Part shown: positions 50,916-61,140 of the stretch, piece by piece | Numbering within the stretch: position 1 is the stretch's first letter | How the letters are laid out: each line of letters opens with the position of its first letter | NCBI RefSeq assembly: GCF_001766675.1 | Contig: NZ_MJLT01000045.1 | Span: 62,001-126,000, forward strand | Length of the DNA: 64,000 bases | DNA from: Arthrobacter sp. SW1 | Lineage (GTDB): Bacteria; Actinomycetota; Actinomycetes; Actinomycetales; Micrococcaceae | Reading direction: 5' to 3' | Program-made: the position numbers and the translations under genes | The notes under the pieces: model-generated | The model's input: only the letters and a program-made list of their open reading frames with translations | What the model was told of the DNA's origin: nothing | Database searches by the model: none

Positions 50916-52139
50916 ATGCTGGAACTCGGAAGGCAAGTAGGCAGCTGGGGCCCGGCGCTGGCCGGCACCGAGCTGGTGGTGGCCACGATCGTGGCCGCGA
51001 ACGGCTCCACGCCGCGCCCGGCCGGCACCTCGATGCTGATTGCCGCCGATGGCCAGGTCCTTGGCAGCCTCTCCGGCGGATGCGTGGAGGGTGCCGTCGT
51101 CGCCGCAGCCCAGGAAGTCCTGGCCTGCGGCGGCGACCGCCGCGAACGCTTCGGCTATAGCGCCGAGGACGCGTTCGCCGTCGGGCTCACGTGCGGGGGC
51201 GAACTCGAAGTGCACCTCGGACGGCTCGATTCCCGGGCCCGCGCGGCGCTCGCGGCGGAACCGGTGGCGCTGCTCCGCCGCCTGGATCCGCCCGCGGACA
51301 GCCGGAAGCACGACGACGACGGCGCGGTCCTGGCCGTTCCCTCGCCGGACGCCGTGCGCACCGTACCCCGGGCCGCCTTGGCGGGACTGCTCGGCCTGGA
51401 CCTCGAGGACGTCGACCTTCGCGGTGATGCCGCCGCGTCCGGCGACATGCTGGAGCGGGCCTTCACCCAGGTGGAGGCACTCATCCGGCAGGGCCGCTCC
51501 GGCCTGGTGCGGGTGGCCCCGCCGCAGGGCTGTTTTCTCGACGAACAGCCCGTGGAACTGTTCGTGGAAAGCCGCCTGCCCGCGCCCCGTGCCGTGGTGG
51601 TTGGCGCCAACGATTTCTCCGAAGCGCTCATTCCCGCTCTGAAGCTCCTTGGCTACCACGTCACCCTGTGCGACGCCAGGCCACACTTCGCAGCACAGGA
51701 ACGCTTTGCCGCCGCGGATGCCGTGGAACGTGCCTGGCCGCACCGGTACCTGGCGGAACAGGCGCGGCAGGGACTGCTGGATGAACGCAGCATCCTGTGC
51801 GTGCTGTCCCACGACCCCAAGTTCGACATCCCGCTCCTGGGCGAAGGCCTTCGGCTGGACCTGGCCTACGTGGGCGCCCTTGGTTCCCGGCGCAGCGGCC
51901 GGCACCGGCGGCAGGCGCTGCTGGAACAGGGCCTGGAGCCCGGGCTGCTGGACCGCCTGCATTCACCCATCGGCCTGGACCTGGGTGCCGTCACCCCCGG
52001 CGAAGTGGCGGTCTCGATCGCCGCCGAGCTGGTGGCGGTGCTGCGCCGCAAGCAGGAACCGGGGCAGGAACCGGGGCACGGGCCGGGATCGCCCGCGTAC
52101 GGCTCCCTCTCGCGGGGCGCGGGGCCAATCCACCACTAA
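50916..52139 (+). CDS. xdhC: XdhC-family molybdenum cofactor maturation protein
   Basis: A 407-residue XdhC/CoxI protein that sulfurates and inserts the molybdenum cofactor into xanthine dehydrogenase. The N-terminal GSTPRPAGTSMLIAADGQVLGSLSGGCVEG and the Rossmann-like C-terminal part (SRLPAPRAVVVGANDFSEALIPALKLLGYHVTLCD; AYVGALGSRRSGRHRRQALLEQGL) are typical. GGAGGAGGG lies 5 bases before the ATG. Followed after 129 bases by the dehydrogenase gene, its client. Confidence 0.9.
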   Translation: MLELGRQVGSWGPALAGTELVVATIVAANGSTPRPAGTSMLIAADGQVLGSLSGGCVEGAVVAAAQEVLACGGDRRERFGYSAEDAFAVGLTCGGELEVHLGRLDSRARAALAAEPVALLRRLDPPADSRKHDDDGAVLAVPSPDAVRTVPRAALAGLLGLDLEDVDLRGDAAASGDMLERAFTQVEALIRQGRSGLVRVAPPQGCFLDEQPVELFVESRLPAPRAVVVGANDFSEALIPALKLLGYHVTLCDARPHFAAQERFAAADAVERAWPHRYLAEQARQGLLDERSILCVLSHDPKFDIPLLGEGLRLDLAYVGALGSRRSGRHRRQALLEQGLEPGLLDRLHSPIGLDLGAVTPGEVAVSIAAELVAVLRRKQEPGQEPGHGPGSPAYGSLSRGAGPIHH

Positions 52140-52176
52140 TGCCGCTCCACCACTGATGCCGCTCCACCACTGATCC
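52130..52176. repeat. 17-bp tandem repeat at the xdhC 3' end
   Basis: CCACCACTAATGCCGCT, CCACCACTGATGCCGCT, then CCACCACTGATCC. The first unit contains the xdhC stop codon. Confidence 0.85.
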
Positions 52177-52268
52177 AACCCACGTACGAAACGACACGAG
52201 ATACGAAAGCCGCCGGCGCAGCCAAGACTCAAGCGCCGGGCAGGCATTGCAACACCAAGGAGGATTCC

Positions 52269-55200
52269 ATGGACATGAACACCATCGAGCACGTGGTGGC
52301 CACCGCCGACCCCGCCCAGTGGCGGGAAGGAGATGCCTGGCTTGCGGGTGGGACGGTCCTGTACTCCTACGGCAGCAGCACCCTCACCAGGCTCCTGAGC
52401 CTCCATCAGGCCGGGTGGGAAGCCGTCACCGTGCACCCCGACGGCCTGGAACTCGCCGCCACGTGCACCGTGGCCCGGGTGTATTCGCTGCCGGATGAGC
52501 TCGCCGGGCAGGGGCCGGAAGGCACAGATTGGCCCGGCCTCTCCCTGTTCCGTCCATGCTGCGACTCCTTCGTGGCGTCCTTCAAGATCTGGAACATGTC
52601 CACCCTGGGCGGCAACATCTGCACCTCGCTGCCGGCCGGGCCCATGATCTCCCTGGCCGCCGGCCTGGACGGCCGGGCCCTCATCCTTTCCCCGGACGGT
52701 TCCTCGCGCGAAGTCCCCGTGGTGGACTTCGTCACCGGGGAAATGGAGAACGTCCTTGCCCCAGGGGAATTGCTGCGCAGTGTCTTCCTTCCGGCCGCAG
52801 CTCTCCGCGCCCGGGTGGCCTTCCGCCGGCTTTCGCTGAGCAAGCTGGGCCGCTCCGGCGTCCTCCTGATCGGCCGGGCCAACGAGGACGGCTCCTTCGT
52901 CCTGACCATCACGGCCTCCACCCGGCGCCCGGTCCAGCTGCGCTTCGCCGCCGTTCCCACGGCTGCGGCGCTCGCCGGCGCCATCGATGGCGCGGTCCCG
53001 GAGACCCTCTGGCATGACGACATCCACGGCCTGCCTGCCTGGCGCCGGGACATGACCCACCGCCTCTCCCGCGAGATCCTTGCCGAACTCGGCGGCGAGG
53101 CGCTCGCCGAACTGCCGCGCACTGACGCTGACGCACAGCTCCCAGACGCACAGCAGGACGGAATCACGACGGCGGAAGGCGGCAGCGCCGTCGTCGTCTC
53201 CGGAGACTTCTGGCCGCCGGTGTCCGCGGCCGAGGCGCGCGCCGAACTCGCCGCCGTCGGGCTCGATGCTCAGAGCCCGGATGCCGCGGAGGGGAGCGGA
53301 ACAGCGAGCGGGATTGTCATCAACGGTGCTCCCGCAACGGCCGAACCGCGGCCCGGGCAATGCCTGCGCACCTTCCTGCGGGAGCAGGGCAATACCGGTG
53401 TGAAGAAGGGCTGCGACGGCGGAGACTGCGGTGCCTGCACCGTGCACGTGGACGGCAAGCCCGTGCACTCGTGCATCTACCCGGCAGCGGTAGCGGATGG
53501 CCACGAGATCACCACCATCGAGGGCCTCGCCGCCACGTGCTCACACGATGACCGCGATACCGCGGACAGCCTCCACCCGGTGCAGCGGCAGTTCCTTGAA
53601 GCCCAGGGCTTCCAATGCGGTTTCTGCACCGCCGGCATGATCATGACGGCGGCCACCTTCAGCGAGGAACAAAAGGACAACCTGCCCCGCAACCTCAAGG
53701 GCAACCTGTGCCGCTGCACCGGCTACCGGGCCATCGCGGACGCCATCGCGGGCGACCCCGAAGGGGAGAACCGCGGCTGCAGCGGCGGCATGGGGGACAA
53801 CGTTCCCGCCCCGGCAGGCCCCGGGGTGGTCACGGGCCAGGTCAAGTACACGCTGGACGTGGACCCCTCGGAATTCCCGGGCCTGCTGCACATGAAACTG
53901 CTGCGCTCCCCGCACGCCCACGCCCGGATCCTCTCCATCGATACTTCGGCGGCGCTCAAGGTGCCCGGCGTGGTGCGCGTCTTCACCCACGAGGACGTGC
54001 CGGATCTGTACTACTCCACCGCCCAGCACGAACTGGTGGAGGATGATCCGGATGACATGCGGATGCTGGACACCGTGGTGCGGTTCATCGGGCAGCGGGT
54101 GGCCGCCGTCGTCGCCGATTCCGTGCAGGCCGCTGAGGCGGGCGTCCGGGCGATCGAGGTGGAGTACGAGGTGCTGCCCGCCGTCTTCACCCCGGAGGAC
54201 GCCATCCTGCCCGGGGCGCCCACCGTGCACGGCGGGAAGGACGGCGCGGTGGCCCGCATCGCCCGGCCGAAGGACAACGTCCTGGCCGAGTTGCATTCCG
54301 AACTGGGCGATGTGGAGGCCGCCTTCGCGGAAGCCGACGTGGTGCACGAAAAGGAATACCGGACCCACCGCGTGCAGCACGTGGCGCTCGAGACACACTG
54401 CTCCATCGCCTGGGTGGAGGACGGCGTGCTGACTGTCCGTTCCTCCACGCAGGTCCCGTTCCTGGCCCAGCGCACCCTGGCCCGCATCTTCGACCGTCCG
54501 CGCGAGTCCGTGCGCGTCTTCACCGGCCGGGTGGGCGGCGGCTTCGGGGGAAAGCAGGAAGTCATCACGGAGGACCTGGCCTCACTGGCGGCCTTGGAGC
54601 TCGGCGTTCCCGTGCAACTCGAATTCACCCGGACCGAGCAGTTCACGGCCACCACCACCCGGCACCCCTTCCACATGAAAGTCAAGGCCGCGGCGGCCAA
54701 GGACGGCACCCTCACCGCGCTGCAGCTGGACGTGCTCACCAACACCGGCGCCTACGGCAACCACGGACCCGGCGTCATGTTCCACGGCTGCGGCGAATCC
54801 GTGGCCGTGTACAACTGCGCCAACAAGAAACTGGATGCCCGGGCCGTTTACACGCACACCCTGCCCGCCGGTGCCTTCCGCGGCTACGGGCTCAGCCAGA
54901 TGATCTTCGCCGTGGAATCCGCCATGGACGAACTGGCCCACGGCATCGGCATGGACCCGTGGGAGTTCCGCCGCAAGAACATGGTCCGCAAGGGCGATCC
55001 CATGTTGTCCTCCCACAGCGAGCCGGAAGAGGACGTGCTCTACGGCAGCTACGGACTGGACCAGTGCGTGGAACTGGCCGAGGACGCCCTGCGCCGCGGT
55101 GCCAAGCGCGAGGCCGCCTTCGGTGAAGAGCTCGGCGGCGAGTGGATGGTGGGGGAGGGCAGCGCACTCTCCATGATCGATACGGTTCCGCCGCGCGGGC

Positions 55201-56102
55201 ACTACTCGCACAGCCGCGTTTCGCTCACGGAAGACGGCCGCTACCTGGTGGAATTCGGCACCGCGGAGTTCGGCAACGGCACCACCACCGTGCACACCCA
55301 GCTGGCTGCCGAAGCCCTGGGCACCTCTTCGGACCGGATCTCCTTCCGCCAATCGGACACCGCACTGACCGGCCATGACACCGGCGCCTTCGGTTCCACC
55401 GGAACCGTGGTGGCAGGCAAGGCAACGCTCGCCGCCGCCACGGCGCTCGCCGAACGGCTCCGCGCCCTGGGCGCGGAACTGCTCGGTGCCCCGGCCGCCG
55501 AGTGCACCCTGGGGCCCGACGGCGTCACGCACCCGGGCGGCACCGGAACCGCTGCGTCGGTGGGCCTTTCCGGCCTGCACGCGGCCGCCGTCGAACGCGG
55601 AATCTCCCTGGTGGCGGACGGCGAATGGGGCGGCACGCCGCGCTCGGTGGCGTTCAACGTCCATGGTTTCCGCGTGGCGGTGAGCCGGGTGACCGGCGAG
55701 ATCCGGATCCTGCAGAGCGTCCAGTCCGCCGACGCCGGCAAGGTGGTCAACCCGCGGCAGTGCCGGGGCCAGGTGGAAGGCGGCATTGCCCAGGCCCTGG
55801 GTGCTGCGCTGTATGAGGAAGTGCGGATCGACGATACGGGCCGGGTGTTCACCGACATCCTGCGCCAGTACCACATCCCCACCTTCGCAGATACGCCGCG
55901 CAGCGAGGTGTACTTCGCGCAGACCGAGGACGCCACCGGCCCGCTCGGCGCCAAGTCCATGAGCGAAAGCCCCTTCAACCCGGTGGCTCCGGCCCTGGCC
56001 AACGCCCTCCGGAATGCCACCGGCCTGCGCTTCGCCGAGCTGCCGATCACCCAGGACAAGGTGTACCTGGCGCTTAAGGAGGCCGGGCTGGCACTGGCCT
56101 GA
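52269..56102 (+). CDS. xdh: Xanthine dehydrogenase, single-chain FAD-FeS-Mo fusion
   Basis: A 1277-residue molybdoenzyme oxidising hypoxanthine/xanthine to urate. Domains in order: FAD-binding and CO-dehydrogenase flavoprotein domains (residues 1-285, [25 protein letters not shown]); 2Fe-2S domains (about 345-495, [23 protein letters not shown], then CGFCTAGM near 450 and CRCTGYR near 480); molybdopterin domains (about 500-1277, [10 protein letters not shown] near 755, GAFRGYG near 868, and GAKSMSESP near 1230 with the probable catalytic Glu). Eukaryotic enzymes use FeS-FAD-Mo order. GGAGG lies 6 bases before ATG 52269. Confidence 0.93.
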   Translation: MDMNTIEHVVATADPAQWREGDAWLAGGTVLYSYGSSTLTRLLSLHQAGWEAVTVHPDGLELAATCTVARVYSLPDELAGQGPEGTDWPGLSLFRPCCDSFVASFKIWNMSTLGGNICTSLPAGPMISLAAGLDGRALILSPDGSSREVPVVDFVTGEMENVLAPGELLRSVFLPAAALRARVAFRRLSLSKLGRSGVLLIGRANEDGSFVLTITASTRRPVQLRFAAVPTAAALAGAIDGAVPETLWHDDIHGLPAWRRDMTHRLSREILAELGGEALAELPRTDADAQLPDAQQDGITTAEGGSAVVVSGDFWPPVSAAEARAELAAVGLDAQSPDAAEGSGTASGIVINGAPATAEPRPGQCLRTFLREQGNTGVKKGCDGGDCGACTVHVDGKPVHSCIYPAAVADGHEITTIEGLAATCSHDDRDTADSLHPVQRQFLEAQGFQCGFCTAGMIMTAATFSEEQKDNLPRNLKGNLCRCTGYRAIADAIAGDPEGENRGCSGGMGDNVPAPAGPGVVTGQVKYTLDVDPSEFPGLLHMKLLRSPHAHARILSIDTSAALKVPGVVRVFTHEDVPDLYYSTAQHELVEDDPDDMRMLDTVVRFIGQRVAAVVADSVQAAEAGVRAIEVEYEVLPAVFTPEDAILPGAPTVHGGKDGAVARIARPKDNVLAELHSELGDVEAAFAEADVVHEKEYRTHRVQHVALETHCSIAWVEDGVLTVRSSTQVPFLAQRTLARIFDRPRESVRVFTGRVGGGFGGKQEVITEDLASLAALELGVPVQLEFTRTEQFTATTTRHPFHMKVKAAAAKDGTLTALQLDVLTNTGAYGNHGPGVMFHGCGESVAVYNCANKKLDARAVYTHTLPAGAFRGYGLSQMIFAVESAMDELAHGIGMDPWEFRRKNMVRKGDPMLSSHSEPEEDVLYGSYGLDQCVELAEDALRRGAKREAAFGEELGGEWMVGEGSALSMIDTVPPRGHYSHSRVSLTEDGRYLVEFGTAEFGNGTTTVHTQLAAEALGTSSDRISFRQSDTALTGHDTGAFGSTGTVVAGKATLAAATALAERLRALGAELLGAPAAECTLGPDGVTHPGGTGTAASVGLSGLHAAAVERGISLVADGEWGGTPRSVAFNVHGFRVAVSRVTGEIRILQSVQSADAGKVVNPRQCRGQVEGGIAQALGAALYEEVRIDDTGRVFTDILRQYHIPTFADTPRSEVYFAQTEDATGPLGAKSMSESPFNPVAPALANALRNATGLRFAELPITQDKVYLALKEAGLALA

Positions 56103-56261
56103 TGATTGTCCCGCGGCTATTTGACGCGCGGCACCGGGAAATCCTCTCCCTGCATTCCGGAAATGCATTGTGTTGGCCATTCATTAAGTGCTAATACTGT
56201 GCGCGGGGGAGCTTGGTGAAATAAGAGGTCCCTCAGGCCAAAACCTTGAAAGGGGACTTCG

Positions 56262-56927
56262 ATGAAAGTTTCAGGCCGGCTCAATACCCGTTTTTTCCCG
56301 AAAATCGCGGCCGCGGGATCCGCTGTTGTTTTGCTCGGCCTGGGCTTGGCTTCGCCCGCCCAGGCCGAGGATGTTGCACTCGTCGCGGTCGACGTGATCG
56401 TGGACGGAACTTTCAGCGCTCCTGAAGCGCCGGAGGGATCCTTTGCCACGTACGGTGCCGGGACCCGCTTCGGCGGGCTTACCGGCACCGCATGGGTGGT
56501 GACCGGCGGAAGCATCGATCATCTTTCGGAAGCCTGGAATCCGCCCCCGGCGGGAACTCCTGAGGGCACGCAAAGCGTCGACCTGAACGGCACCGGCCCG
56601 GGGACCCTGGCCCAGAGCATCGGGACAGTTCCCGCGGCGAAGTACACGGTTTCCTTTGCTTACAAGGGCAATACCGATCCGGGGTGCTTCGCAGGTCCCG
56701 CGGTCAAGACGGCGTCCCTTGCCTTCGGCGGGGTCCAAGGGCCGGCGGCCGTGCAGTTTGCTCCGCAGGGCAGCAATGTTGCGTGGCAGAACTACAGCGC
56801 CACGTTCACCGCGTCGGGATGGGCAAGCGACCTGGTCCTTGCAGGAACCAACCCGAGCGCGTGCGGAATGTTTGTCAGCGATGTGAAGGTGACCCTGGTT
56901 CCGGTGCTGACCGTATCGGTTCCGTAG
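56262..56927 (+). CDS. Secreted choice-of-anchor C/DUF642-like protein
   Basis: A 221-residue exported protein: signal sequence at residues 8-35 (FFPKIAAAGSAVVLLGLGLASPAQA), then a single DUF642-like beta-sandwich, recognised by TGTAWVVTGGSIDHLSEAWNPPPAGTPEGTQSVDLNGTGPGTLAQSIG and AKYTVSFAYKGNTDPG. A pair of Cys (about 147 and 202) may form a disulfide. Such domains bind glycans or serve in extracellular adhesion. It has a good AAAGGGG ribosome site. No link to purine metabolism is apparent. Confidence 0.78.
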   Translation: MKVSGRLNTRFFPKIAAAGSAVVLLGLGLASPAQAEDVALVAVDVIVDGTFSAPEAPEGSFATYGAGTRFGGLTGTAWVVTGGSIDHLSEAWNPPPAGTPEGTQSVDLNGTGPGTLAQSIGTVPAAKYTVSFAYKGNTDPGCFAGPAVKTASLAFGGVQGPAAVQFAPQGSNVAWQNYSATFTASGWASDLVLAGTNPSACGMFVSDVKVTLVPVLTVSVP

Positions 56928-57055
56928 CGGTTCCCGGCATCGGTTGATCCTTGTTTCGGTAAATCCGTGAATTGAGGGAAATGTCTTATATTCCTTCCGC
57001 GGAAAGAATTATTCGAGAGCGGTTTCCCACTAATGTGAATATTCCGGTTCCCGGT

Positions 57056-57078
57056 CCCGTGAATTAGTCCTTCACGGG
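57056..57078. terminator. Terminator between the DUF642-like and MocA-like genes
   Basis: CCCGTGAA and TTCACGGG (8-bp arms, 7-base loop), 129 bases past the secreted-protein stop and 38 before the mocA-like stop, in an AT-rich gap. Confidence 0.6.
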
Positions 57079-57116
57079 TCCGGGAATTCTTCTTTGGAGG
57101 CCACTTCTTCGGGTCC

Positions 57117-57725
57117 TCATCCCAGTAGGTGGAGGTCCGCCTTGGTGTCCACGTCGCCGCCGTCGGAGAGGTCGCCGCAATCCACCAGGTCCACCAGCCC
57201 GGGGTGGGCTTTGAGGAAATGCCGGGCTCCGGCGTCGCCCGCTGCCGAGGCCGCCACCTGCTCCCGCAAGGCGGCGTCGATGATGAGCGGGTGCCCCCGG
57301 CGGAGTGTTCCGGAGAGGTCCGGATAGGCTGCCGCCGTCACGCGGCCCGGGCGGTGCCGGGCGATCAGGCGCGAGACGATTTCGGCGCCGAGTCCAGGCT
57401 GGTCTACGAGGGCCAGGAGTGCGTCGTTTCCCGGGGCGGCCGCTTCGAGTCCGGCCCGGAACGACCCTGCCATGCCGTCCGCCCAGTGCGGATTGCGGAC
57501 CACGCGGCAGGACGAGAGTCCGGGAAGGGCGGCGACCTTGTCCGCCTCCGCGCCGACCACGACGACGACCTCAGCGCAGCCGCCGTCGTGCAGGGTATCG
57601 GCGAGCACCTCCGCCAGGCTCCGGTCCCGGAAAGGCAGGAGGGCTTTGGGGCCGAGGCCCAGGCGGGTCCCGGCGCCGGCTGCGAGCAGGACGCCGCTGA
57701 CGGCGTTCCGGGGCGTGGCAGGCAT
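57117..57725 (-). CDS. mocA: MocA-like molybdenum cofactor nucleotidyltransferase
   Basis: A 202-residue (from ATG 57725) nucleotidyltransferase of the MobA-like family. GVLLAAGAGTRLGLGPKALLPF is the NTP-binding signature, followed by VVVGAEADKVAALPGL and DALLALVDQPGLG. In context with XdhC and the molybdenum hydroxylase it is most likely MocA, which transfers CMP to form the cytidine dinucleotide cofactor. The start is uncertain: ATG 57725 or 57737. Divergent from the NCS1 permease gene. Confidence 0.8.
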   Translation of the reverse strand: MPATPRNAVSGVLLAAGAGTRLGLGPKALLPFRDRSLAEVLADTLHDGGCAEVVVVVGAEADKVAALPGLSSCRVVRNPHWADGMAGSFRAGLEAAAPGNDALLALVDQPGLGAEIVSRLIARHRPGRVTAAAYPDLSGTLRRGHPLIIDAALREQVAASAAGDAGARHFLKAHPGLVDLVDCGDLSDGGDVDTKADLHLLG

Positions 57726-57931
57726 GTGGCAAACCATACCCGCAGCACGCCCGTTTGTGACCAGTGAGGCCTGGGTCACCTTGACGCGAGGGTGACCGCG
57801 GTCATATCGTTATTTCACCATTCAAAAATCCGCTTCCGCCATATGGAAACCGAAGCTGGAGAAGAGCTCATCGATGAGCCGCTCAGCCTGGCGGAAACGC
57901 AGTGAAGCAACGTTAGAAGTGGAGACCCACG

Positions 57932-59500
57932 ATGCAAACGACTCCCCAGGTCGCAAATACATCGGCTCCGGAACGGGCACCGCAGCCCGACCATTCCGTT
58001 CAGCACGCTGCGGGCAACGATGCCCTCTGCGAAGCGGCCTCTGCCGCAGCAGGCCGCACCATCAGCCCCGCCCTGTACAACCTTGACCTCGCGCCCACCA
58101 AGAAGGAAGGGCGCAAGTGGACCGGGTACAGCATCTTCACCCTCTGGGCCAATGACGTCCACAGCCTCGGCAACTACGCGTTCGCCGTCGGCCTCTTCTC
58201 GCTCGGCCTCGGCGGCTGGCAGATCCTGGTGGCCCTCGGCATCGGCGCCGCCCTGCTCTTCGCCCTCCTGAACTTCTCCGGGTTCATGGGCTACAAGACC
58301 GGCGTCCCGTTCCCCGTCATGAGCCGCATCAGCTTCGGCATCCGCGGCGCCCAGCTTGCCAGCCTCCTCCGCGGCGCAGTCGCCGTCGCATGGTTCGGCA
58401 TCCAGACCTACCTCGCCTCCGTGGTGTTCCGCGTGATGCTCGTGGCCATGTTCCCGGGCCTGAAGGAACTGGACGGCAACTCCCTGCTCGGCCTCTCCAC
58501 CCTCGGCTGGATCACCTTCGTGGCCCTGTGGATCGTGCAGCTGGTCATTGTCAGCTTCGGCATGGAAATGATCCGCAAGTACGAGGCCTTCGCCGGGCCC
58601 GTCATCCTGGTGACCATGGTGCTCCTGGCCATCTGGATCTTCTTCGAAGCCCAGGGCTCCATCCAGTGGACCGGCATCAAGGGCCTGGAAGGCGCCGAAA
58701 TGTGGCGGACCATCTTCGCCGGCGGTGCCCTGTGGGTGTCCATCTACGGCACCTTCGTCCTGAACTTCTGCGACTTCACCCGTTCCTCCACCACCAAGCA
58801 GTCGATCGTCCGCGGCAACTTCTGGGGCATCCCGATCAACATGCTCGTCTTCGGCGCCATCGTGGTGGTCCTGGCCGGCGGCCAGTACAAGATCAACGGC
58901 ACGGTCATCGAAAGCCCGTCGCAGATCATCGAGAGCATCCCGAACACTTTCCTGCTGGTCCTGGCCTGCCTCGCGGTCCTCATCCTCACCATCGCGGTGA
59001 ACCTGATGGCCAACTTCGTGGCCCCGGTCTACGCCCTGACCAACCTGTTCCCGAAGCACCTCGACTTCCGCAAGGCCGCCTGGGTCAGCGGAACCATCGG
59101 CCTGATCATCCTGCCGTGGAACCTCTACAACAACCCGCTGGTCATCGTGTACTTCCTCGGCGGCCTCGGCGCACTCCTCGGCCCGCTGTTCGGCGTCGTC
59201 ATGGCCGACTACTGGCTGATCCGCCGCGGCAAGATCGACGTTCCGGCGCTCTACAGCGACACCCCGGGAAGCGCCTACTTCTACAAGAAGGGCGTCAACC
59301 CGAAGGCCATCACCGCCATGATCCCGGCCGCCGTCGTCGCGATCCTGCTGGCCTTCATTCCGGCATTCGAAGCCGTGGCCCCGTTCTCCTGGTTCTTCGG
59401 TGCCGGCGTCGCCGCCATTGCGTACTATCTGGTCTCGGACCGGAAGCAGAACCACGACGACGTCTCCGGCGAGCCGATCGCCGTCGACAGCACCCACTAA
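57932..59500 (+). CDS. NCS1-family permease (hydantoin/allantoin/nucleobase type)
   Basis: A 522-residue, 12-helix carrier of the NCS1 family: SIFTLWANDVHSLGNYAFAVGLF, SLLRGAVAVAWFGIQTYLASVVFRVM with the conserved Trp and Gln of the substrate site, and CDFTRSSTTKQS. NCS1 includes Mhp1, which carries hydantoins. It opens an operon with a racemase-fold protein and an SDR, so an imported cyclic or ureide substrate is likely processed by them. GGAG lies 9 bases before the ATG. TTCC-N7-GGAA at 57834 is a possible operator. Confidence 0.88.
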   Translation: MQTTPQVANTSAPERAPQPDHSVQHAAGNDALCEAASAAAGRTISPALYNLDLAPTKKEGRKWTGYSIFTLWANDVHSLGNYAFAVGLFSLGLGGWQILVALGIGAALLFALLNFSGFMGYKTGVPFPVMSRISFGIRGAQLASLLRGAVAVAWFGIQTYLASVVFRVMLVAMFPGLKELDGNSLLGLSTLGWITFVALWIVQLVIVSFGMEMIRKYEAFAGPVILVTMVLLAIWIFFEAQGSIQWTGIKGLEGAEMWRTIFAGGALWVSIYGTFVLNFCDFTRSSTTKQSIVRGNFWGIPINMLVFGAIVVVLAGGQYKINGTVIESPSQIIESIPNTFLLVLACLAVLILTIAVNLMANFVAPVYALTNLFPKHLDFRKAAWVSGTIGLIILPWNLYNNPLVIVYFLGGLGALLGPLFGVVMADYWLIRRGKIDVPALYSDTPGSAYFYKKGVNPKAITAMIPAAVVAILLAFIPAFEAVAPFSWFFGAGVAAIAYYLVSDRKQNHDDVSGEPIAVDSTH

Positions 59501-59516
59501 GACCCCAGCAAGTGCA

Positions 59517-59551
59517 GCAGTCGGCCCGTCCCGGAAGGGGCGGGCGGCTGT
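59517..59551. terminator. Weak intraoperonic hairpin
   Basis: AGTCGGCCCGTCCC and GGGGCGGGCGGCT pair imperfectly between the NCS1 permease and racemase-like genes. It may trim expression downstream; no U-tract. Confidence 0.45.
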
Positions 59552-59567
59552 GTTGAGAGGAAAAACC

Positions 59568-60308
59568 ATGCGCATCCTTGTCGCAAACGTCAACACCACC
59601 CAGTCCATGACCGACTCCATCGCGGCGCAGGCAGCGGCCGCCGCCGCGCCCGGCACCGAGATCGTCGGCCTGACCCCGCGCTTCGGCGCAGATTCCTGCG
59701 AAGGCAACTTCGAAAGCTACCTGGCGGCCATCGCCGTCATGGACAAGGTGCTCAGCTACCCGGAGCCCTTCGACGCCGTCGTCCAGGCCGGGTACGGCGA
59801 GCACGGCCGCGAAGGCCTGCAGGAACTCCTGGACGTGCCGGTGGTCGACATCACCGAAGCTGCCGCCAGCACCGCCATGTTCCTGGGCCACAAGTACTCC
59901 GTGGTCACCACCCTGGACCGCGCCGTTCCGCTGATCGAAGACCGCCTCAAGCTGGCCGGCCTGGACGCCCGCTGCGCCTCCGTCCGCGCCAGCGGCATGG
60001 CCGTGCTGGAGCTCGAGGAGCACCCGGACCGGGCCGTGGAGGCCATCGTGGAGCAGGCCGAGCGTGCCGTCCGCGACGACAAAGCAGAAGTCATCGTCCT
60101 GGGCTGCGGCGGCATGGCCGGCCTGGACGAGCAGATCCGCCAGCGCTGCGGCGTTCCCGTGGTGGACGGCGTCGCCGCCGCGGTGACCATCGCCGAGTCG
60201 CTGGTCCGCCTCGGCCTGTCCACGTCCAAGGTCCGTACCTACGCGGCACCGCGGCCCAAGACTGTCCTAGGCTGGCCCCTGGTTTCGGACGAAGCCCCCG
60301 TTCGCTGA
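59568..60308 (+). CDS. Asp/Glu/hydantoin racemase-fold protein with one catalytic Cys
   Basis: A 246-residue protein of the Asp/Glu/hydantoin racemase superfamily (NVNTTQSMTDSI at residues 8-18, second motif VLGCGGMAGL). The first catalytic Cys position is Gly75 (AGYGEHG), while the second Cys is kept at 180. Arylmalonate decarboxylase has the same arrangement (Gly74/Cys188), so this may be a decarboxylase or isomerase rather than an allantoin racemase. GAGAGG precedes the ATG. The middle gene of the operon with the NCS1 permease and SDR. Confidence 0.83.
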   Translation: MRILVANVNTTQSMTDSIAAQAAAAAAPGTEIVGLTPRFGADSCEGNFESYLAAIAVMDKVLSYPEPFDAVVQAGYGEHGREGLQELLDVPVVDITEAAASTAMFLGHKYSVVTTLDRAVPLIEDRLKLAGLDARCASVRASGMAVLELEEHPDRAVEAIVEQAERAVRDDKAEVIVLGCGGMAGLDEQIRQRCGVPVVDGVAAAVTIAESLVRLGLSTSKVRTYAAPRPKTVLGWPLVSDEAPVR

Positions 60309-60336
60309 TCTGCTCCGCAGTAGCCGGAAGGAAACC

Positions 60337-61095
60337 ATGACCGAAGCACAGACTCAGCGCGTCGCGGTCGTCACCGGAGCCGGTTCCGGCATCGGCCGGG
60401 CCGTGGCCCGGCTCCTGCTCGCCGAAGGCTGGTCAGTGGCGCTGGCCGGGCGCCGCGAGGCGCCGCTCAAGGAAACCGCGGCGGACCATCCGGAAGCGCT
60501 TGTGGTGCCCTGCGATGTGACAGTGCCCGACGGCGTCGGGCAGCTTTTCGAGGAAACCCGCCGGCGTTGGGGACGGGTGGACCTGCTGTTCAACAACGCC
60601 GGCATCTTCGGCCCCTCCGGCAGCGTGGACGAGATCGACCTCGCCGGCTGGGAAAGCACCTTGGCCGTCAACGTCACAGGTGCCATGCTGTGTGCCGCGG
60701 AAGCTGTCCGCACGATGAAGGCGCAGGAACCGCAGGGCGGGCGCATCATCAACAACGGCTCCATCTCGGCACATTCGCCGCGGCCGCTTTCGGTGGCGTA
60801 CACGGTGAGCAAGCACGCGATCAGCGGCCTGACGAAGAGCATCGAGCTGGACGGGCGCCCGTACGGGATCAGCTGCGGCCAGATCGATATCGGCAACACC
60901 CGTACCGAGATCATGGACACCATCGGCGTGGGCTCCGGTGCCCTCCAGGCGGACGGCTCGCGCAAGGTGGAGCCGATGTTCCCCGTGGAGGAAGCCGCGC
61001 GTGCCGTGCTGCTCATGGCACAGATGCCGGCCTCGGCCAATGTCGGCTCGCTGCTGGTGACTGCCGCAGGGATGCCCTTTATCGGCCGCGGCTGA
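60337..61095 (+). CDS. Short-chain dehydrogenase/reductase
   Basis: A 252-residue classical SDR. TGAGSGIGRAVARLLL is the NAD(P) motif, NNAGIFG the central Asn motif, and NGSISAHSPRPLSVAYTVSKHAISG the catalytic Ser-Tyr-Lys. The residue after the second strand (GRREAPL, Arg) suggests NADP(H) preference. Last gene of the operon, 28 bases after the racemase-like stop; it would act on the product of that enzyme. Substrate unknown. Confidence 0.87.
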   Translation: MTEAQTQRVAVVTGAGSGIGRAVARLLLAEGWSVALAGRREAPLKETAADHPEALVVPCDVTVPDGVGQLFEETRRRWGRVDLLFNNAGIFGPSGSVDEIDLAGWESTLAVNVTGAMLCAAEAVRTMKAQEPQGGRIINNGSISAHSPRPLSVAYTVSKHAISGLTKSIELDGRPYGISCGQIDIGNTRTEIMDTIGVGSGALQADGSRKVEPMFPVEEAARAVLLMAQMPASANVGSLLVTAAGMPFIGRG

Positions 61096-61140
61096 CGCTT
61101 CCTTCTGGCGCAACGCGTCCCTCTGCAACGCGTCCTTCCG

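Noticed and set aside
52269-53800. A frameshift or split within xanthine dehydrogenase
   Set aside because: The FAD, FeS and Mo parts are in one frame with a plausible linker and intact motifs.
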